DNA of 64,000 bases from Gemmatimonas phototrophica (GTDB lineage: Bacteria; Gemmatimonadota; Gemmatimonadetes; Gemmatimonadales; Gemmatimonadaceae), in contig NZ_CP011454.1 of assembly GCF_000695095.2 (NCBI RefSeq), forward strand, positions 4,092,001 through 4,156,000, given 5' to 3'. A program made the translations under genes and the position numbers. The stretch's first letter is position 1. Each line of letters starts with the position of its first letter. Positions 1-8,405 of the stretch are shown piece after piece. The notes beneath the pieces were generated by a model that saw nothing but the letters and a program-made list of their open reading frames with translations, did not search any database and had not been told where the DNA came from.

Positions 1-87
1 CCTCCTTCCGTCAGGCACGGACCAGATCGAAGGAGGTGCAGAGGAGAGGAGGTGCAGAGCAGACCCTGATGGCGCTGCAGAGCGGGC

Positions 88-1566
88 TCAGCGATGATGT
101 TTGAGCACGTAGGCCGCTTCCGCCTCAAGCCCTGCCACCAGTGCCTCGATGTGCGCCACATCAGTCCGTGCATTCATCACGGTCACGCGCAGCACCCGTC
201 GCCCATCGAGCGTCGTGGCGGTAATCCAGCCACGCCCGCTGCGGTTGTACCGCTCCCGCAGCGCATCGGTGAGCGCATCGCGATCGGTCACATCGGCCTC
301 CGGCGGGTTCCACGCAAAGCACAGAATGTTGCTCTCGGGGACATGCAGCGGCACAAACTGCGCATGCCCCGTCAGCAACGTGTGCAACGTGGTGGCCATA
401 CGGCACAACCGGTCGTATAACGCGGCCAGCGCATCCGCCCCGTAACGCTCGAAGGCCACCCACAACTTCACCACATCGGCCCGGCGGGAACACTGAAACG
501 AGCGTGGCCCAATGTCCCAGGCGCGCGCGTCGTCATTGGGATTGAACAGATAGGGCGCCTTCTGCGAGAAGGCGGCTTCGAGGTCGTGCTCTTCACGCAT
601 GAGCAGGAGCCCTGCGGCCAATGGCAGCAGCAACGTTTTGTGCGGGTCCCACGCAACCGATCGCGCGCGGGCGATACCGGCAATGCGTGCGGCATGCGTT
701 GGCGACAACATCGCCGCACCACCGTGCGCGGCATCCACGTGCAACCACAGCGGACCATTCGCGTCGGCAAACTCCTCACAGGCATCGGCCACGGCATTGA
801 GGTCGTCAAACGTACCCGTGGCCGTGCATCCCGCCGTGGCCACCACCGCCATGACCCGTGTCCCCGCCGTGCGCAGCTCCGCCAGGGTCTTCCGCAGCAG
901 TGGAACGCTGAGGCGATGATCCGCGCTGGGCACGGTCACCACGTGACGCACGCCCAATCCCATCTCGCCAGCCGCACGCATGACGGCGTAGTGGGCATGC
1001 TCCCCGCACACCAGCACCGGCGGTTGCACGCCGACACCCGTGCGCCACACATCGGGAATGGCCCGGCTGCGTGCCGCCAGCAGCGCCGTAAAGGTGGCTT
1101 CGGTGCCGCCACTGGTCATGGTGCCACCTGCCCGCGAGTCCCACCCCACGAGATCGGTCATCCACTCCACCACCTGCTGCTCCAGTGGCGTGAATGACGG
1201 CGACATTTCGCGCACCGCCATGCTCTGGTTGTAGGCGCTGATCAGCGCATCAGTCCACACCGCCGCCGGCAACGGCGCCGACACCTGGTGGCCGATGTAC
1301 ATGGGGTGCGCCAGGCGGTTCACATCGTCGAGCAGCAGCTTGGACAACCGCCGGGCCACGTCCACCAACGGACGCGAGCGGCGCGGCAGCGTTTCGCTGA
1401 GGCGATCGGCAATGACTTCGGCGCTGTGCCACGTGGAGACCGGTCCTTCACCGGCGCGCGTGCTGGACAGGTACTGCGCCGCGAGTTCGAGAATCGGCCG
1501 GGCCGCCTCGAGGGACGTATCCGCCTCGAGGAGCGCCAGCGGATCGACAACGTCGTCTTCAGTCAT
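88..1566 (-). CDS. PLP-dependent group II amino-acid decarboxylase
   Basis: A 492-residue fold-type I pyridoxal-phosphate enzyme of the aromatic-L-amino-acid / diaminobutyrate / glutamate decarboxylase family. It should decarboxylate an amino acid to the amine and CO2 in the cytoplasm. Visible marks are the TSGGTEAT cofactor-phosphate loop, the HVDAAHGG segment with the Asp that contacts the pyridine nitrogen, and the Schiff-base motif DPHK with Lys at about residue 310. The length fits the family (about 470-510). I chose the ATG that begins MTEDDVVDP; the reading frame is open 56 codons further upstream, but those codons look non-coding. The substrate cannot be told from sequence. It is separated by 82 bp from the DUF1835 gene on the same strand, so the two may be co-transcribed. 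Confidence 0.88.
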   Translation of the reverse strand: MTEDDVVDPLALLEADTSLEAARPILELAAQYLSSTRAGEGPVSTWHSAEVIADRLSETLPRRSRPLVDVARRLSKLLLDDVNRLAHPMYIGHQVSAPLPAAVWTDALISAYNQSMAVREMSPSFTPLEQQVVEWMTDLVGWDSRAGGTMTSGGTEATFTALLAARSRAIPDVWRTGVGVQPPVLVCGEHAHYAVMRAAGEMGLGVRHVVTVPSADHRLSVPLLRKTLAELRTAGTRVMAVVATAGCTATGTFDDLNAVADACEEFADANGPLWLHVDAAHGGAAMLSPTHAARIAGIARARSVAWDPHKTLLLPLAAGLLLMREEHDLEAAFSQKAPYLFNPNDDARAWDIGPRSFQCSRRADVVKLWVAFERYGADALAALYDRLCRMATTLHTLLTGHAQFVPLHVPESNILCFAWNPPEADVTDRDALTDALRERYNRSGRGWITATTLDGRRVLRVTVMNARTDVAHIEALVAGLEAEAAYVLKHHR

Positions 1567-1648
1567 GGCAGGGTCAGGGCCGGTCGGGGAAGGCGCTCCG
1601 CGCACGCAACGCAACAGGCACGGCCACAACGGCCTGCCCCGCTGCAAC

Positions 1649-2683
1649 CTAACGTTTGACTTCGTGCAGAATGAGCTGGTAGTGGTGCGGATCCCAACGC
1701 CAATGGCGCGAGGTCGTGTTGTACACACCGCCAATCCAGCGATCGATCCCGTTCCGCTTCACAAAGTCCGCCCGGTCGCGCACGATGTCCTGACCGAGTG
1801 GCGTGAGTTGCACCTGACGCTCCCAGAACGACTTGCCGTCGGAATCGCGCAACGGCGCAATGACCCGCGACCCGTTGGCATGCACGACCAGCGGATGCGC
1901 ACAGTCGCTGAGCCGTTGCACGTACCAGGCAAAGCTCCAATCGCCGAGCCACACCCACGACTCCGCGCTTTGATGAGCGGTAAACAGCTTGGCCAGCGTG
2001 AGCGCCCCCGGCGACAGGGCCTCACACAGCTGGCGCTCGCAGCGTGAGAGCCCTGCCTGCGTATCGGGATACTCTTCAAGCTGACGCCGCAATGCCGGGG
2101 CCAGATGGGGCAGCCGCACGTAGTCATCGTACGCGTAGGCCCGCGCGCCTACTTCCCGATCGATCCGGTCCGTGATGGCCAGCAACGAGTCCGGGGTATC
2201 CGCCGTGAAGGCGTCCCAGGCGGCCGACGCCACGGCAATATCACCGGCCGAGATGGGACGCCGAGCGGCAAAGAGCGGCGTGAACTTCTCCGGCTGCAGC
2301 GGCCCCAGAAAACAGTCGGCCGGCACGATGCTCACCACGGGGCGCTCGGCCAGCGGCCGGCGCTCCAGCCGCGCCAGGATCTGGATGAGCTGGAGCTGAT
2401 CGTAAAGATCGGGCTCGAACCACAACACAAGCTCGTCACCGGGGCCGGCGCTATCGAGCCGCGCATCGCGCTCGACAAAATCGGCCACCGCGGCCGACTG
2501 GCTCTGCCACCCCCGACTGGCCAAGAATTCGCCGCGCACGCGCCGGAACGCCTGCAGGTCGCGATCAGAGGGCACGGGGCCGTCATGGAGCAGGTCCCGC
2601 CACGACAGAATGTCGCCGGGGAGCCCCGATCGGGCCAACGCTGTCGCGGCGTGATCGCCGTTGGTAAGGTGCAGGGTAAGCAT
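1649..2683 (-). CDS. DUF1835 domain-containing protein
   Basis: A 344-residue soluble protein. The N-terminus (MLTLHLTNGD, then a WRDLLHDGPVP segment) and the FEPDLYDQLQLIQIL stretch are typical of DUF1835 proteins, whose function is unknown. The C-terminal third is basic and rich in Trp and Arg and could be a winged-helix-like unit. No signal peptide or membrane segment is seen. The start is the ATG directly before the LTLHLTNGD motif. It lies divergently from the GDP-mannose pyrophosphorylase gene, with about 125 bp between the starts that includes an 11-bp tandem repeat. The family call is moderately firm; no biochemical role can be assigned. Confidence 0.72.
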   Translation of the reverse strand: MLTLHLTNGDHAATALARSGLPGDILSWRDLLHDGPVPSDRDLQAFRRVRGEFLASRGWQSQSAAVADFVERDARLDSAGPGDELVLWFEPDLYDQLQLIQILARLERRPLAERPVVSIVPADCFLGPLQPEKFTPLFAARRPISAGDIAVASAAWDAFTADTPDSLLAITDRIDREVGARAYAYDDYVRLPHLAPALRRQLEEYPDTQAGLSRCERQLCEALSPGALTLAKLFTAHQSAESWVWLGDWSFAWYVQRLSDCAHPLVVHANGSRVIAPLRDSDGKSFWERQVQLTPLGQDIVRDRADFVKRNGIDRWIGGVYNTTSRHWRWDPHHYQLILHEVKR

Positions 2684-2688
2684 AAGTT

Positions 2689-2710
2689 GACGTATGTTGG
2701 ACGTATGTTG
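2689..2710. repeat. 11-bp perfect tandem repeat in a divergent promoter region
   Basis: GACGTATGTTG occurs twice back to back, five bases upstream of the DUF1835 start and about 100 bases upstream of the GDP-mannose pyrophosphorylase start. An 11-bp period is close to one helical turn, so this could be a pair of regulator half-sites. It could also be a chance duplication. Confidence 0.45.
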
Positions 2711-2809
2711 CCGGAACCGGGACCGATTCGCTAGGTCACGGCAAAGCGAGTCCAAATCCGGCCCCGGGCTCCCCAGGGCTGTTTTTTCAACGACAGAGAA
2801 CGCCGACCG

Positions 2810-3991
2810 ATGTCCGAGACCCGTGTCGTCAGTCCAAATCCTCCTTCGTCGGTCACAGCCCACACCGGGGTGGCCGCAGGGACCTTGGACGAGGTGGAAA
2901 TGGAGGCGCTGCTGGAAACGGGCACCGCCATGTGGGCGGTGGTCTTTGCCGGCGGTATCGGCACCCGCTTCTGGCCACTGAGCACGCCACGGCGTCCCAA
3001 GCAGGTCCTCGCCCTCGTCAACGAGCGACCGCTCATTGCCGACACGGTAGCCCGCCTGTCGCCCCTCGTGCCCGCCGAACGGGTCCTGGTGGTCACCAGC
3101 GCCGATATTGTGGAGGCGTTGCACGACGCCATTCCCGAGGTACCGCTGGCCAACATGCTGGTAGAGCCCCGCCCACTGGGTACGGCGGCGGCACTGGCCT
3201 GGGGCGCTCAGGAAGTCTCCCGCCGCGCTGGCCCCGACACGGTGTTCGTGGCCCTGCACGCCGATCTGGCCGTGGGCTACCCCGATGTGCTACGCGATTC
3301 TCTTCGCCGCGCCGCGTCCATTGCCCTCGCCGATCCCGTGCTGGTGACGCTCGGCGCCCGTCCGTCGCGGGCCGAAACGGGCTTTGGCTATCTGCAGCCC
3401 GGCATGCCGATTGATCCGCTGGTGGGACGCGCTGAAGGGGGCGCTTGCCGCGTGGAGCACTTCGTGGAGAAGCCCAGTGCGTCGCTGGCCGACGTGCTCA
3501 TTGACAAAGGCGCGCTCTGGAATACCGGCATTTTTGTCTGGCGCGCCAAAGTGGTGCTCGAGGAGCTGGAGCGGCACACGGCGGAGCTGCAGCATGGCCT
3601 CCCCAAACTGGCCGCTGGGGAGATGACCGCCTTTGCCTCCCTGGTGACCAGTGTGTCCATTGATCGTGGCCTGCTGGAGCGCTCTCAGCAGGTGGTGGTG
3701 CTCCCCACGGAAATGGAGTGGGACGACGTCGGCACGTGGGCCTCGCTACGCCGCGTCCGTGAACTCGATGACACCGGGAACGGGGTCATGGGGCAAGTGC
3801 ACTGCGTAGACTGTAGCGGCAACGTGATCCACGCCGATGGGTGCTGTGTGGTGGCGTACGGCATCAGCGGCATGATCGTGGTGAGCATTGACGGACTCAC
3901 GTTTGTCACCACGCAGGACCGTGCTACCGAACTGGGGCCGCTGCTCGATGCACTCCCGGGGAGCTTGCGCTTCAACCCGGGACGTCACTGA
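2810..3991 (+). CDS. manC: mannose-1-phosphate guanylyltransferase (GDP-mannose pyrophosphorylase)
   Basis: Transfers GMP from GTP to mannose-1-phosphate, giving GDP-mannose for polysaccharide and glycan synthesis. The nucleotide-binding signature FAGGIGTRFWPLS followed by RPKQ is intact, as are VEKP, WNTGIFVW and the late WDDVGTW motif. At 393 residues it is longer than the usual single-domain form (about 350-360) because about 40 residues precede the conserved MWAVVFAGG start. That internal ATG at 2930 is a credible alternative start. The C-terminal isomerase domain of bifunctional AlgA/ManC enzymes is absent. It stands alone, between divergent DUF1835 and convergent crotonase genes. Confidence 0.92.
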   Translation: MSETRVVSPNPPSSVTAHTGVAAGTLDEVEMEALLETGTAMWAVVFAGGIGTRFWPLSTPRRPKQVLALVNERPLIADTVARLSPLVPAERVLVVTSADIVEALHDAIPEVPLANMLVEPRPLGTAAALAWGAQEVSRRAGPDTVFVALHADLAVGYPDVLRDSLRRAASIALADPVLVTLGARPSRAETGFGYLQPGMPIDPLVGRAEGGACRVEHFVEKPSASLADVLIDKGALWNTGIFVWRAKVVLEELERHTAELQHGLPKLAAGEMTAFASLVTSVSIDRGLLERSQQVVVLPTEMEWDDVGTWASLRRVRELDDTGNGVMGQVHCVDCSGNVIHADGCCVVAYGISGMIVVSIDGLTFVTTQDRATELGPLLDALPGSLRFNPGRH

Positions 3992-4006
3992 GCTGCTGCT
4001 GCACCA

Positions 4007-4798
4007 CTACTGACCGCGAAACACCGGCGCGCGTTTTTCCTTGAACGCCGCCATGGCTTCACGCACATCGGCGCTGGCAAAGCAGGTCTTGATGTGCGTG
4101 AGCTCTTCGCGGAGTTGCTGGTCCAGTGACGCATCGGCACTGGACAGCAGCAACCGCTTGCTGAGCGCATACGCGAGCGGTGGGCCACCTGCCAGTTGTT
4201 CAGCGTAGGCAGTGACGCGTTCCGCAAATTCTTCGGCGGGCCACGCGGCGTGGACCAGGCCAATGCGTTCCGCTTCTCCGGCCGTCACGTCGCGTCCGGT
4301 GAGAATGATGTCGGTGGCGCGGGCCTGCCCAATAAGTCGCGGCAGAAACCAGCTGACGCCAGCGTCGGGAGAGAGGCCACGACGCACGTAGCCGGCGGTA
4401 CACACCGCATTGGCCTGCATGACGCGCAAGTCACAGCTGAGCGCGAGCCCAAACCCGGCGCCAGCCGCCGCACCATTGATGGCGGCGATGACAGGTTTCT
4501 CGCACTGCGTGATGGACTGCACCCACCGCCCCACCCAGTAGTACGGATCCAGGCGGTCCGCGCGCGTCCCCGACGGCGGATTGGGATCCGCCAGGTCGAG
4601 CCCGGCACAGAAGCCACGCCCGGCGCCGGTAATCACCACGACCCGCACCGCGTCATCAAGCGCCGCCTCGTGCACCGCCTGCGGCAGTTCGCTCGCCAAC
4701 AGAGGATTCACCGCATTGAGCCGATCGGGACGGTTGAGCGTGATAGTGCACACGCCGGAAGCGGACGTGGAAACGAGGAGATGTGCGTATGGAGGCAT
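4007..4798 (-). CDS. enoyl-CoA hydratase/isomerase family protein (PaaG-like)
   Basis: A 263-residue crotonase-fold enzyme acting on an acyl-CoA. The two oxyanion-hole segments are clear: GRGFCAGLDL and INGAAAGAGFGLALSCDLR. In the active-site region the sequence reads GLSPDAGVSWFLPR. The second glutamate of classical enoyl-CoA hydratases is replaced by Asp in a PD pair, as in PaaG-type epoxyphenylacetyl-CoA isomerases. Isomerase-like chemistry is therefore more likely than simple beta-oxidation hydration, but no phenylacetate genes are nearby. It converges with the manC gene (15 bp apart). Its upstream side faces the palindromic repeat at 4815-4934. Confidence 0.85.
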   Translation of the reverse strand: MPPYAHLLVSTSASGVCTITLNRPDRLNAVNPLLASELPQAVHEAALDDAVRVVVITGAGRGFCAGLDLADPNPPSGTRADRLDPYYWVGRWVQSITQCEKPVIAAINGAAAGAGFGLALSCDLRVMQANAVCTAGYVRRGLSPDAGVSWFLPRLIGQARATDIILTGRDVTAGEAERIGLVHAAWPAEEFAERVTAYAEQLAGGPPLAYALSKRLLLSSADASLDQQLREELTHIKTCFASADVREAMAAFKEKRAPVFRGQ

Positions 4799-4814
4799 GG
4801 ACGGAATTAACTAC

Positions 4815-4934
4815 GTAACAGCGTCATGGGTTATGGGTCAGCAGGTTACCGAGTAACCGCGGGAACAGCGGTGTCGCGCAGTTTCACCGCAGTAACGCGG
4901 TAACCCAATAACCCATAACCCATGACGCCGTTAC
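4815..4934. repeat. 120-bp imperfect palindrome, short type
   Basis: Two arms of about 48 bp (4815-4863 and 4886-4934) are inverted copies. Both begin GTAAC(A/G)GCGTCATGGG, followed by TTATGGG and a GGTTACCG block. The short loop carries GGAACAGCGG, which is the complement of the CCGCTGTTCC found in the centres of the large palindromes near 28.1, 36.5 and 63.7 kb. The left-arm sequence reappears at 63644-63690. It lies between divergent genes, so it could also act on transcription there. Confidence 0.85.
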
Positions 4935-5023
4935 CCTTCGACTGCAGTTGTCTGGATTCACGTACCCAATCATCCCCCCCCACTACCGTCTGTGCGGGTC
5001 CGCTCGCTAGATCACAGGCAGTG

Positions 5024-5551
5024 ATGTCGTTCAGGTGCTCTTCTCGTGCGTCCCGTTCTCCCGGTCTCATGGCTCCCTCCCGCTCTGCCGCTGCACTCGC
5101 TGACGATCCGTCGGCGGTAGCACCCAGCCCGCTCTCCTGTTGCGATGCGTTGGCTCGAACTGCTGTTGAAACGTGGCGCCAGCACGAGCGCCTCGCCCGA
5201 CTCATGCAACTTGGGGTGGAACAGCAGGAGCTCGAGGCCGCCCACGCCATGGTCGACACCATCGACCTCGCGCTGGCCGAAACGGTAAAGATCTTCGAGC
5301 GCGTCTGCGCCACCATTCCCGTGACGGATCAGGCCGACCTGCGCCAGGCGGCCAACGCCATGTGGTTGTCGGCCCGCGAATACCTGCGCCGGCACAGCAT
5401 CGCCGAACGGGCCTCGCGCCAGATTGCCCAGCGGGACGCCGACACGCTGGGCGATCTGCAGATGGAGTACGAACTGGAAGCGTCCGCTCTCCTCGGGCTC
5501 AAGCAGGCGACCGCGACCTACCAGAAGCTGCGTCCCGAAGCCCGCTGCTGA
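5024..5551 (+). CDS. hypothetical helical protein
   Basis: About 175 residues with no family I recognise. From roughly residue 35 on it is charged, Ala/Leu/Glu-rich and almost certainly helical, with phrases such as QQELEAAHAMVDTIDLALAE and QMEYELEASALLGLKQA suggesting coiled-coil or helical-bundle packing. No signal peptide or membrane segment. The first 30 residues are Ser/Arg-rich and of doubtful reality; an ATG at 5069 would give a 160-residue protein. The last 53 bases overlap the 3' end of the convergent 2H phosphoesterase gene. The opposite strand is also open here, but its translation is low-complexity Gly/Arg. Confidence 0.55.
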   Translation: MSFRCSSRASRSPGLMAPSRSAAALADDPSAVAPSPLSCCDALARTAVETWRQHERLARLMQLGVEQQELEAAHAMVDTIDLALAETVKIFERVCATIPVTDQADLRQAANAMWLSAREYLRRHSIAERASRQIAQRDADTLGDLQMEYELEASALLGLKQATATYQKLRPEARC

Positions 5552-6137
5552 TCCGTTCCCCACGCGGGATCACCACCGACGGCGCGCTCTCCACGGGCGC
5601 GCCGTTTTGTGCCAACAGGGGGAGCGTGAACAGCAGTTTGCTGGGCTGCGGATCGCGGGTGAGATACACCTGCAGCGTGTCGATAATGGCCGGGGCCGCC
5701 ACGCGGACAGCCAACAGCTCCCGCTCCGTCTGCGGCGTAAGCGTGGGGTAGAACGTCAGCGTACAGTGCGGTGAAAACAGGAACCGCGAACGCTTGAAGG
5801 GCAGTCCACTGCGCGCCAGTCGCTCATGCAGCAGCCGCAGCGGCCCATTGGGGTCGAGCGGCAGCGAAATGATGTCGGTCTGCATGAAGCGATGCGGCTT
5901 GCCCAGCGGCAGCGACATGGGGGCCGTGCTCGCGGCGATCGGCTCCAGCGCCGCCCGGATTCGTTCAATGGGCGTGTCCGTAGGGATCGCCCCCACTCCC
6001 GACGACCCCACCAGCGTCACATGCGGCGGGGTCAGACGTGCCAACTTGGGATCGTAGCGCTGCTGAATGTCGAGCACGGCCGCGCCGGCTTCCCCTGGGA
6101 GCTCGGCGAGCACGAAGATTCCGAACGAAGCGGGCAT
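5499..6137 (-). CDS. 2'-5' RNA ligase / 2H phosphoesterase family protein
   Basis: A 212-residue protein of the 2H phosphoesterase superfamily (LigT/ThpR, CPDase). The two signature tetrads are present: PPHVTLVG near residue 38 and SPHCTLTFY near residue 127. Each supplies the catalytic His and Thr. Members cleave 2',3'-cyclic phosphodiester bonds in RNA or ADP-ribose derivatives, and the true bacterial substrate is usually unknown. The ATG beginning MPASFGIFVL was chosen because the fold starts there with a hydrophobic strand. The C-terminal 25 residues are Arg/Ser-rich and overlap the convergent hypothetical gene. It is divergent from the small DUF2007 gene, with 52 bp between starts. Confidence 0.8.
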   Translation of the reverse strand: MPASFGIFVLAELPGEAGAAVLDIQQRYDPKLARLTPPHVTLVGSSGVGAIPTDTPIERIRAALEPIAASTAPMSLPLGKPHRFMQTDIISLPLDPNGPLRLLHERLARSGLPFKRSRFLFSPHCTLTFYPTLTPQTERELLAVRVAAPAIIDTLQVYLTRDPQPSKLLFTLPLLAQNGAPVESAPSVVIPRGERISSGLRDAASGRSRSPA

Positions 6138-6189
6138 GCAGAAACATAGCGACCTCACGAAGCCCTGTGGCGAATGCTATTTTCGCCCC

Positions 6190-6459
6190 ATGGGTGAAGC
6201 CATGGTGGTCATTCGCGAGTACGTCAACGAGATGGAAGCGCTCGTAGCGCGGAGCGTGCTCGAGGCACACCAGATTCCGGCGGTGGTGCTGCGCGACGAC
6301 GCCGGTGGGATGCTGCCGGCCATGCGTCTGCTGTACCCCGTGCGGCTCGCCGTACGAACCGTGGACTCGGCGCAGGCACTGCGCATCCTGGACGCGCCGT
6401 TTGAGAATGACGGCCCGACCAATCACGGTGTCTCCTTTGGCGGCCCCCTCGATCGCTGA
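6190..6459 (+). CDS. DUF2007-type small protein (putative signal-transducing protein family)
   Basis: An 89-residue protein: MVVIREYVNEMEALVARSVLEAHQIPAVV is the typical opening of DUF2007 proteins (an alpha/beta ferredoxin-like small domain, function unknown). After a short loop come a YPVRLAVRTVDSAQAL strand-helix and an unstructured tail. No signal peptide or membrane segment. The SDR gene begins 24 bp after its stop, so co-transcription with the SDR and tsaC genes is likely. The open frame extends upstream, but the ATG at 6190 directly precedes the conserved domain. Confidence 0.72.
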   Translation: MGEAMVVIREYVNEMEALVARSVLEAHQIPAVVLRDDAGGMLPAMRLLYPVRLAVRTVDSAQALRILDAPFENDGPTNHGVSFGGPLDR

Positions 6460-6483
6460 TTGCGGTCCCCTTATCCCGTTGCC

Positions 6484-7296
6484 ATGCCCGTACGCTTTGC
6501 TGGACAGGTCGTACTCATCACCGGCGCCTCCACTGGTATTGGCGCCGAGCTGGCCCGCCAGTTTGCAGCCGCCGGCGCGCGCGTAGCGCTGGCGGCACGC
6601 GATGCCGACAAGTTGGAATCGGTGGCGGCCGCGTGTCGCGCCCAGGGCGCCGAGGCCTTGGTCGTCACGACCGACATCACCATCGAAGACCAATGCCGGG
6701 AGATGGTTGCACGAACGGTGCAGCACTTCGGCCGCCTCGACATCCTGGTAAACAACGCCGGCATGAGCATGAGTGGTCGATTCGAAGACATCACCGATCT
6801 GTCCATCTTCGAAAAACTCATGCGCCTCAATTTTCTGGGGAGCGTGTGGTGCACCGCCTTCGCCCTGCCACATCTCAAGCAGTCACGCGGTCGGGTGGTT
6901 GCCATCTCCAGTCTTACCGGCCTCGCCGGCGTGCCCAAGCGCACGGCGTACGCCGCCAGCAAGCACGCCATGGCCGGCTTCTTCGATTCGCTCCGCATTG
7001 AACTCGAAGACAGTGGCGTGAGCGTGACCGTGGTGTATCCCGGATTCGTGTTCTCCGAGATCAACGCCCGGGCCTTCTCCCCCGACGGCACCCCCTTTGG
7101 CGATCGCGCCTATCAGCGCCGTCCCGGTGAGACCATGGAAACCGCGGAGTGCGGTCGTCTCATTCTCAACGCCGTCGCGCGACGGGACCGGGATCTGGTC
7201 ATGACATGGCGCGGCAAAGTGGGGCGGCTTCTCAAACTCATTTCGCCGCGACTGGTGGACCGCATCGCCAAAAAGGCCATCGAGGCCAAGCAGTAG
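6484..7296 (+). CDS. short-chain dehydrogenase/reductase (classical SDR)
   Basis: A 270-residue NAD(P)-dependent oxidoreductase. The Rossmann motif TGASTGIG lies near residue 13, NNAG near residue 88, and the catalytic Ser-Tyr-Lys set is ISS...TAYAASKHA. The residue pattern after the second strand (AARDADKLESV) suggests NADP(H). The overall pattern resembles DHRS7-like and 11beta-HSD-like SDRs with a basic C-terminal tail (SPRLVDRIAKKAIEAKQ). The substrate cannot be assigned. The ATG at 6484 is preferred over a TTG at 6460. It sits in a same-strand run from the DUF2007 gene to tsaC. Confidence 0.88.
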   Translation: MPVRFAGQVVLITGASTGIGAELARQFAAAGARVALAARDADKLESVAAACRAQGAEALVVTTDITIEDQCREMVARTVQHFGRLDILVNNAGMSMSGRFEDITDLSIFEKLMRLNFLGSVWCTAFALPHLKQSRGRVVAISSLTGLAGVPKRTAYAASKHAMAGFFDSLRIELEDSGVSVTVVYPGFVFSEINARAFSPDGTPFGDRAYQRRPGETMETAECGRLILNAVARRDRDLVMTWRGKVGRLLKLISPRLVDRIAKKAIEAKQ

Positions 7297-7329
7297 GGGC
7301 CGGCCCTCCGGTGCGGCTAGCTTACGCCC

Positions 7330-8391
7330 ATGACTGTCGTCCCTGTTAATCCGCTGCACCCGGAACCTCACCTCATTGCCGCGGCCGCCGAGCAGCTGCG
7401 GGCCGGTGCGCTGGTGGCGTTTCCCACGGAAACGGTCTACGGACTGGGCGCGAATGCGCTCGACGCGGAAGCCGTGGCGCGCATTTATGCGGCCAAGGGG
7501 CGTCCCGCGTGGAACCCGGTCATTGCCCACGTCCCCTCCGTAGCCGCCGCAAAGGCGCTCGCCCGCCACTGGCCGGCGACCGCGCAACGGCTGGCCGATG
7601 CGTTCTGGCCAGGACCGCTCACTCTGGTGGTGCCCAAGGCTCCGCATGTGCCGGGGATCGCCACCGCCGGACTTGATGCCGTCGCCGTGCGCATGCCCAA
7701 TCATCCCGTGGCACTCGCGCTGCTGGAAGCGGCCGCGCGGCCCATTGCGGCCCCCAGCGCCAACCGCTTCACCCAAATCAGCCCCACCACCGCGGCGCAC
7801 GTGGAGCGTTCGCTGGGAGATCGAGTGCCGCTCATTCTCGATGGCGGGCCCTGCGCCGTGGGAATCGAAAGCACGGTCGTGGACTGCACGGGTGAAGATG
7901 TCGTCATTCTGCGTCCAGGGATGCTGGGACGTGAGTCGCTGGAAGCGGCTCTTGAGGGATTGGGAGTCGTGGTCAAGCATGCCACCCGCCGCGCGGTGTC
8001 CCACCAGCTCGGCGACGACGCCGCGCCCCTTGGCGGCGCACCACGCTCCCCTGGCATGGTCGACCGCCACTATGCCCCCCGCGCTGAAGTGTGGCTGTTT
8101 GAAACCGGTCAGGAGGGCGAAATGCGCCAGGCGCTCGCACAGCGTCGGGATGACCACGTTTCGGACAAGCCGGTCGTCGCCCTCGTGCGCACCGTCTCGT
8201 TCGCCAGGGACGCCACGCCGGTGCAAATGCTCCAGATGCCCGGCGATCCCCAGGCATACGCCCGCGAGCTCTACGCGGCGCTCCATCACGCCGACGGCAT
8301 TGATGCGGGGCTGGTGCTGATCGAAGCCCCACCCATCAATGATTCCGCCTGGGACGGCGTGCGAGACCGCCTCACACGAGCCGCGCGGTAG
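7330..8391 (+). CDS. tsaC: L-threonylcarbamoyladenylate synthase, TsaC/Sua5 long form
   Basis: Makes threonylcarbamoyl-AMP from Thr, bicarbonate and ATP, the first step of t6A37 tRNA modification. The N-terminal YrdC domain (about residues 15-210) shows [12 protein letters not shown], the KGRPAWNPV nucleotide-binding motif, and PSAN. A C-terminal Sua5 domain follows, joined by the characteristic [11 protein letters not shown] linker that gates the active site. At 353 residues it is the two-domain Sua5 form rather than the short TsaC form. Partner genes tsaB, tsaD and tsaE are not in the window. It is followed after 14 bp by fabI. Confidence 0.93.
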   Translation: MTVVPVNPLHPEPHLIAAAAEQLRAGALVAFPTETVYGLGANALDAEAVARIYAAKGRPAWNPVIAHVPSVAAAKALARHWPATAQRLADAFWPGPLTLVVPKAPHVPGIATAGLDAVAVRMPNHPVALALLEAAARPIAAPSANRFTQISPTTAAHVERSLGDRVPLILDGGPCAVGIESTVVDCTGEDVVILRPGMLGRESLEAALEGLGVVVKHATRRAVSHQLGDDAAPLGGAPRSPGMVDRHYAPRAEVWLFETGQEGEMRQALAQRRDDHVSDKPVVALVRTVSFARDATPVQMLQMPGDPQAYARELYAALHHADGIDAGLVLIEAPPINDSAWDGVRDRLTRAAR

Positions 8392-8405
8392 GCTATCTTT
8401 TCCCG

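Noticed and set aside
5012-5563. 183-codon minus-strand frame opposite the helical hypothetical gene
   Set aside because: Its translation is low-complexity Gly/Arg/His, while the plus-strand product is a plausible helical protein.
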